A stretch of DNA of 64,000 nt from positions 868,001 through 932,000 of the forward strand of contig JALLLT010000004.1 of NCBI GenBank assembly GCA_025266875.1, read 5' to 3'. The position numbers were made by a program, and so were the translations under genes. Source of the stretch: Fennellomyces sp. T-0311. Its lineage: Eukaryota; Mucoromycota; Mucoromycetes; Mucorales; Lichtheimiaceae. Below the pieces are notes generated by a model. It was given only the letters and a program-made list of their open reading frames with translations. It had not been told where the DNA came from and ran no database searches. Shown here piece after piece: positions 60,819-64,000 of this stretch (within the stretch, counting starts at the first letter, position 1; every line of letters starts with the position of its first letter).

Positions 60819-61434
60819 ATGACTCCGTAAGTAACTAAAAAGTGCAACTTTTTTTTTAAATAGTTTGACCAATCTTAAAAAATTTTACAAAAGAGAGAAT
60901 CAAGCTGTTGATTTGATCAAGCGAAGCGACAATGGAGAGCAATTTACTATATCACATGTAGAAAGCATATATAACCAGCTTAAGGCAGTTGAGTCAAGCC
61001 AATTGATAGGAGAATGGAAAGGAGGCGAAATCGCCACTGGCTCTTCCTTTGGCGAACAGCTCAAAGGGATCAAATGGGATGGAAAAAAATTCATTTCAGT
61101 AAATGAAGTGGAGCCGATCATTGTTTTAAATGATAAGGGCGAGCGTGAATATTTGGAGGAGCCAGGCCCTGCGCGGGTAAGCAAATAGTTATAAAAGCAA
61201 ACATGCAAAAACTATTTTTTATAACATTGCTCTATGTAGATCCGTAGTGTTTTGTTTCGAGGCGTGGTGTCTTCAGCCATGATCTATGACAACCAGCCCA
61301 TCATTGATCATTTCCGTTACATCGATAATGATACTGTCGTAGGATACATGGATACAAAAATGCAAACGGATCCCAGTGATGATTTGTATTTCTATCTCAA
61401 ACGTATAGCGAAAGGCAGAGATTCTCGCTTGTAA
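60819..61434 (+). CDS. GXWXG/DUF4334 domain protein, 171 aa
   Basis: Three exons: 60819-60826, 60864-61176 and 61240-61434. The first intron (37 nt) is very short but gives MTP-LTNLKKFYKRENQAVDLI in frame. GXWXG domain: LIGEWKGGEI, FGEQLKGIKWDGKKF. DUF4334 domain: RSVLFRGVVSSAMIYDNQPI, DHFRYIDNDTVVGYMDTK, YFYLKRI. The biochemical role of this family is not known to me; members are found in bacteria and fungi, which leaves room for past transfer. No signal peptide. Length fits the two-domain family. Confidence 0.82.
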
Positions 61435-62618
61435 GATACACTAGTCTTTGTACTGTTTAGCAATTAACTATGTTAAATAATTAATAGCATAATAAACTAG
61501 AGAGTACAGTTGATGAAGAAGGCTTAAAACCATAAAGAAGGTTTTGAGTAAAGTATCGAGAGATTAGAGAAACAGGGGTTCCTGTAGAAGAGCTAAGGGA
61601 GTTCTGAAAGGAAAAAGTAAAACGAAAGGAATGAAGTGTACTAAACTACTTAAAAAATATGATTCTGGTAGGTACTTTGGTGTTTTCTTCAAGTGTCAAA
61701 ATCAGTACTACATACAATGTAATAGATCACATACGGAGCAAAGTCCATAGAACATTCCTCCTTGATGAGATGCTTACGAATTTGATTTTTTACTTTGGCT
61801 TTGTTCAATACTAAAAGATAGAGTGGATAGAGATTGAACCGGATGTTACTCGGCGTTACAAAGATTTGTTGCAAAATGCACTGAATTTAAAGCCGTCAAG
61901 AGATCGATCAATTTATGTAGCATACGTACGTGTGGTTTTGATTTCATTTTCGGCGAAATTGCATATCGACGGAAAATTTTGCTTTTAGCAATATATTGTG
62001 TAACATGTAGTGGTGCAAGTGTCTATTATCTATTATAGTTTGATTAATTTTGGTTCATTTTACTGATTTGTACAATATAATGATCTGGTCAGATGATAAA
62101 AACTTACTGAGATCGGTTTCGTATCCTTATGATGCATACATAGCATATACCTGCTTGTGCGTTAAAGATCACCTGCTAAATTATCTATGGAGTTGAACCT
62201 GTATAATGGCCTCTAATACGCTTCTCTATATATTTGGAACGCGCCTGAATTTATGAGGGATGTTATTTGGCGGCCCACAATGAATAAAAAATAAGCATGG
62301 TGTTTATGTATTGCGGTTTCTTGTCTGCTTTTTTTATTAAACACTCTCAGAGGTGCCTTTTCAACGGTTGCCATTGTGACAGTGAGAGAGGAGACTGAGT
62401 AAATTGCCACGATATATATGTACAAGTGTTCATTGTTTAGAGAGAGAAGACCGGTCTAAAATTCTACTTCTTTGAATTGAGCTAATAATATATAGAAAAA
62501 AAACTTTTGCAACGGATATTTTTATTAACCCAACGCATTGAGCAGAGCTGGTAAGGCAAGTGCGTTGAAGTGATATTATTTTTATGGTGTATGTCGCTAG
62601 TTATCAGACTGGTACATA
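61435..62618. other. AT-rich spacer
   Basis: Between two convergent genes. Nothing recognisable. Confidence 0.45.
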
Positions 62619-63299
62619 CTAGGGCTGGCTTTGGGTGGGAAATCCTGTAAAAATCTTGAGAGCTACGCTGATTGTCTCGTCTATTGCAGAAGGATACAGC
62701 TGATATGTAATCAATTCACTTTCACCTCGACATTGGCCAATAAACAAAAGTTCACCAAGCTCACGTATGGAAGTGGCATACACAATTTCTGCTGGTAGTA
62801 AAAGGTGCATAAAGTTATGAGAGTTAAAGTGCTGCCACGGTACTTTCCAAACTATGCTGCTTCCACTGCGAAAAGTGTTGATAACGCTTGCTAGTTTCTC
62901 ATACAGAGGACGATTGTTATCAAAAGATGCTTCGTTAATCCATCTCTTCACGCCGGCAGTTGTATTATTTTTATCTGAGGAGTATAGGTGACTTATCATC
63001 AAGTTGACGAAATTCGTATCTGGAGACATTTCTTCGACGATAATACGAGTATTAAATTCGTCTTTGTTAGAATATGCTTCGAGCGTTTCGTTCACAATTA
63101 ATATAGGTAAGTTAGCCCCTTTGGATTTCTGGTATGGATGATCTTTCGACACTAATGCAGCACCGCAACCTTCTCCACGAGTAATTGCTATTATTTTACG
63201 GCTTCCATTGGATACTTCCAAAAGGAGAGTTAAGCGAGGCTTAATCGGCTCATTGAATTGTGGGTTGATAATTAATGGGAGTGACATTATGTTGTCCAT
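62619..63299 (-). CDS. Unknown protein, 226 aa
   Basis: Single open frame with balanced, folded-protein composition (KPRLTLLLEVSNGSRKIIAI, NLMISHLYSSDKNN, WKVPWQHFNSHNFMHLLLPA). I do not recognise it; there are no transmembrane segments or signal peptide. The start may be ATG at 63299 (MDNIM) or 63287 (MSLPL). It may be a lineage-specific gene or the exon of a larger one whose remainder lies beyond my reading. Confidence 0.5.
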   Translation of the reverse strand: MDNIMSLPLIINPQFNEPIKPRLTLLLEVSNGSRKIIAITRGEGCGAALVSKDHPYQKSKGANLPILIVNETLEAYSNKDEFNTRIIVEEMSPDTNFVNLMISHLYSSDKNNTTAGVKRWINEASFDNNRPLYEKLASVINTFRSGSSIVWKVPWQHFNSHNFMHLLLPAEIVYATSIRELGELLFIGQCRGESELITYQLYPSAIDETISVALKIFTGFPTQSQP

Positions 63300-64000
63300 G
63301 TCTACGGGTATTTAGAGTATCTGCTCAGTAACAGTCTAGTAATTTATGAACTCCATCATTTACCTGTGACTACCGAAGGGAAGACGATAAAAGGCAAAGC
63401 AGAAAATAAAATAATAACGGCATATTTATTCAGCCGTGGTCCTTTAAGGGGGATTAAGCCCAATGACGTTGCTTTGTCCATTTTTCGAATCGATGAAAAA
63501 GACTTGATGTATCCGCGAAGGATGTGTATTGAAATTTGCTCTCATCGTTTATGAGTATTAATCACGCGGTCCAAAGAATGAAATATACCTTTATGCTAGT
63601 TAATAATGGAAACAACAAGACGTTTCATTTCAAAAACAACACCGCCATTATACTGAATCTCATGTAATGTCATGCTCGAAAGTCATTTCTTCTTATGATG
63701 AAAAGCTTTGCAGTGTAGCTTATTCATTACCAGCAACTGCAACAAAGGGCTAAATTCTTTATACTTTTAAAATCACATTGTGCATTATCATCGCTGCGGA
63801 AATACAGCATAGAGAGTATACTTTGTATTTTGTGATTTTTCACGAACCAACGAAAGCTGCACTCTGTAGATATTGACACTTTTAACCAAACGCTTACTTC
63901 TGTCGTGTGTATCCGGCTTTCTCATTTTGGCTTGGACACTTATTTTGTGTGCTTAACATATTTCTTTCATATGGAGTACAAGGTCGGCTTACATAGATGA
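63300..64000. other. Right end of the window, no gene seen
   Basis: AT-rich. A 62-codon frame at 63366-63554 is not convincing. Confidence 0.4.

Overview
The window looks like nuclear DNA of an early-diverging filamentous fungus, most likely Mucoromycota/Mucorales. The genes are eukaryotic and broken by many very short GT-AG introns (mostly 49-96 nt). Fungal marker genes are present (Cdc24, epsin, SUR7-type protein, coronin, HscB), together with a BTG/TOB protein and a CHIP-type U-box ligase. Intergenic DNA is AT-rich. The phylum call is inference; I ran no database search.

Layout. 0-14 kb, housekeeping: a Ser-rich protein of unknown function (-); a long intergenic stretch holding a degenerate 153-bp tandem repeat; Rtg2/Ppx-GppA phosphatase (-); proteasome ATPase Rpt3 (-); a decayed F-box/LRR-like fragment; a Zng1/CobW zinc chaperone (+); proteasome subunit Sem1/DSS1 (-). 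14-23 kb: SUR7/PalI-like membrane protein (+), a possible decayed gene, a two-TM Ser/Arg-rich protein (+), RNA polymerase subunit Rpb10 (-), and an 11-exon epsin (-) carrying UIM, NPF and repeated Prk1-type motifs. 23-36 kb is a sparse accessory region: two intact paralogous DHA1-type MFS transporters flank a cytochrome P450 and the tail of a third, dead transporter copy. It also holds a 172-bp pogo/Tc1-like MITE with TA target-site duplication and a 73-bp tandem repeat. 36-48 kb, housekeeping: CHIP (+), coronin (-), DJ-1 (-), ribosomal protein uL18/RPL5 (+) with a probable C/D box snoRNA in intron 2, a small one-TM protein (+), and a 1150-residue protein with an N-terminal NDP-kinase domain and a giant disordered KE-rich/basic tail (+). 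48-64 kb: mostly AT-rich DNA with a decayed gene, then HscB (+), Cdc24 (+), BTG/TOB (-), a GXWXG/DUF4334 protein (+) and an unknown 226-residue protein (-).

Themes. Several genes belong to protein quality control and the ubiquitin-proteasome system (Rpt3, Sem1, CHIP, the UIM-bearing epsin), polarity and actin/endocytosis (Cdc24, coronin, epsin), and Fe-S or zinc handling (HscB, Zng1). They are separate transcription units, not operons. The strongest candidates for something new are the NDPK-KE-basic fusion, the intronic snoRNA with two adjacent 25S rRNA guides, and the MFS-P450-MFS cluster. Exon borders come from reading splice sites by eye and continuity of conserved protein sequence.
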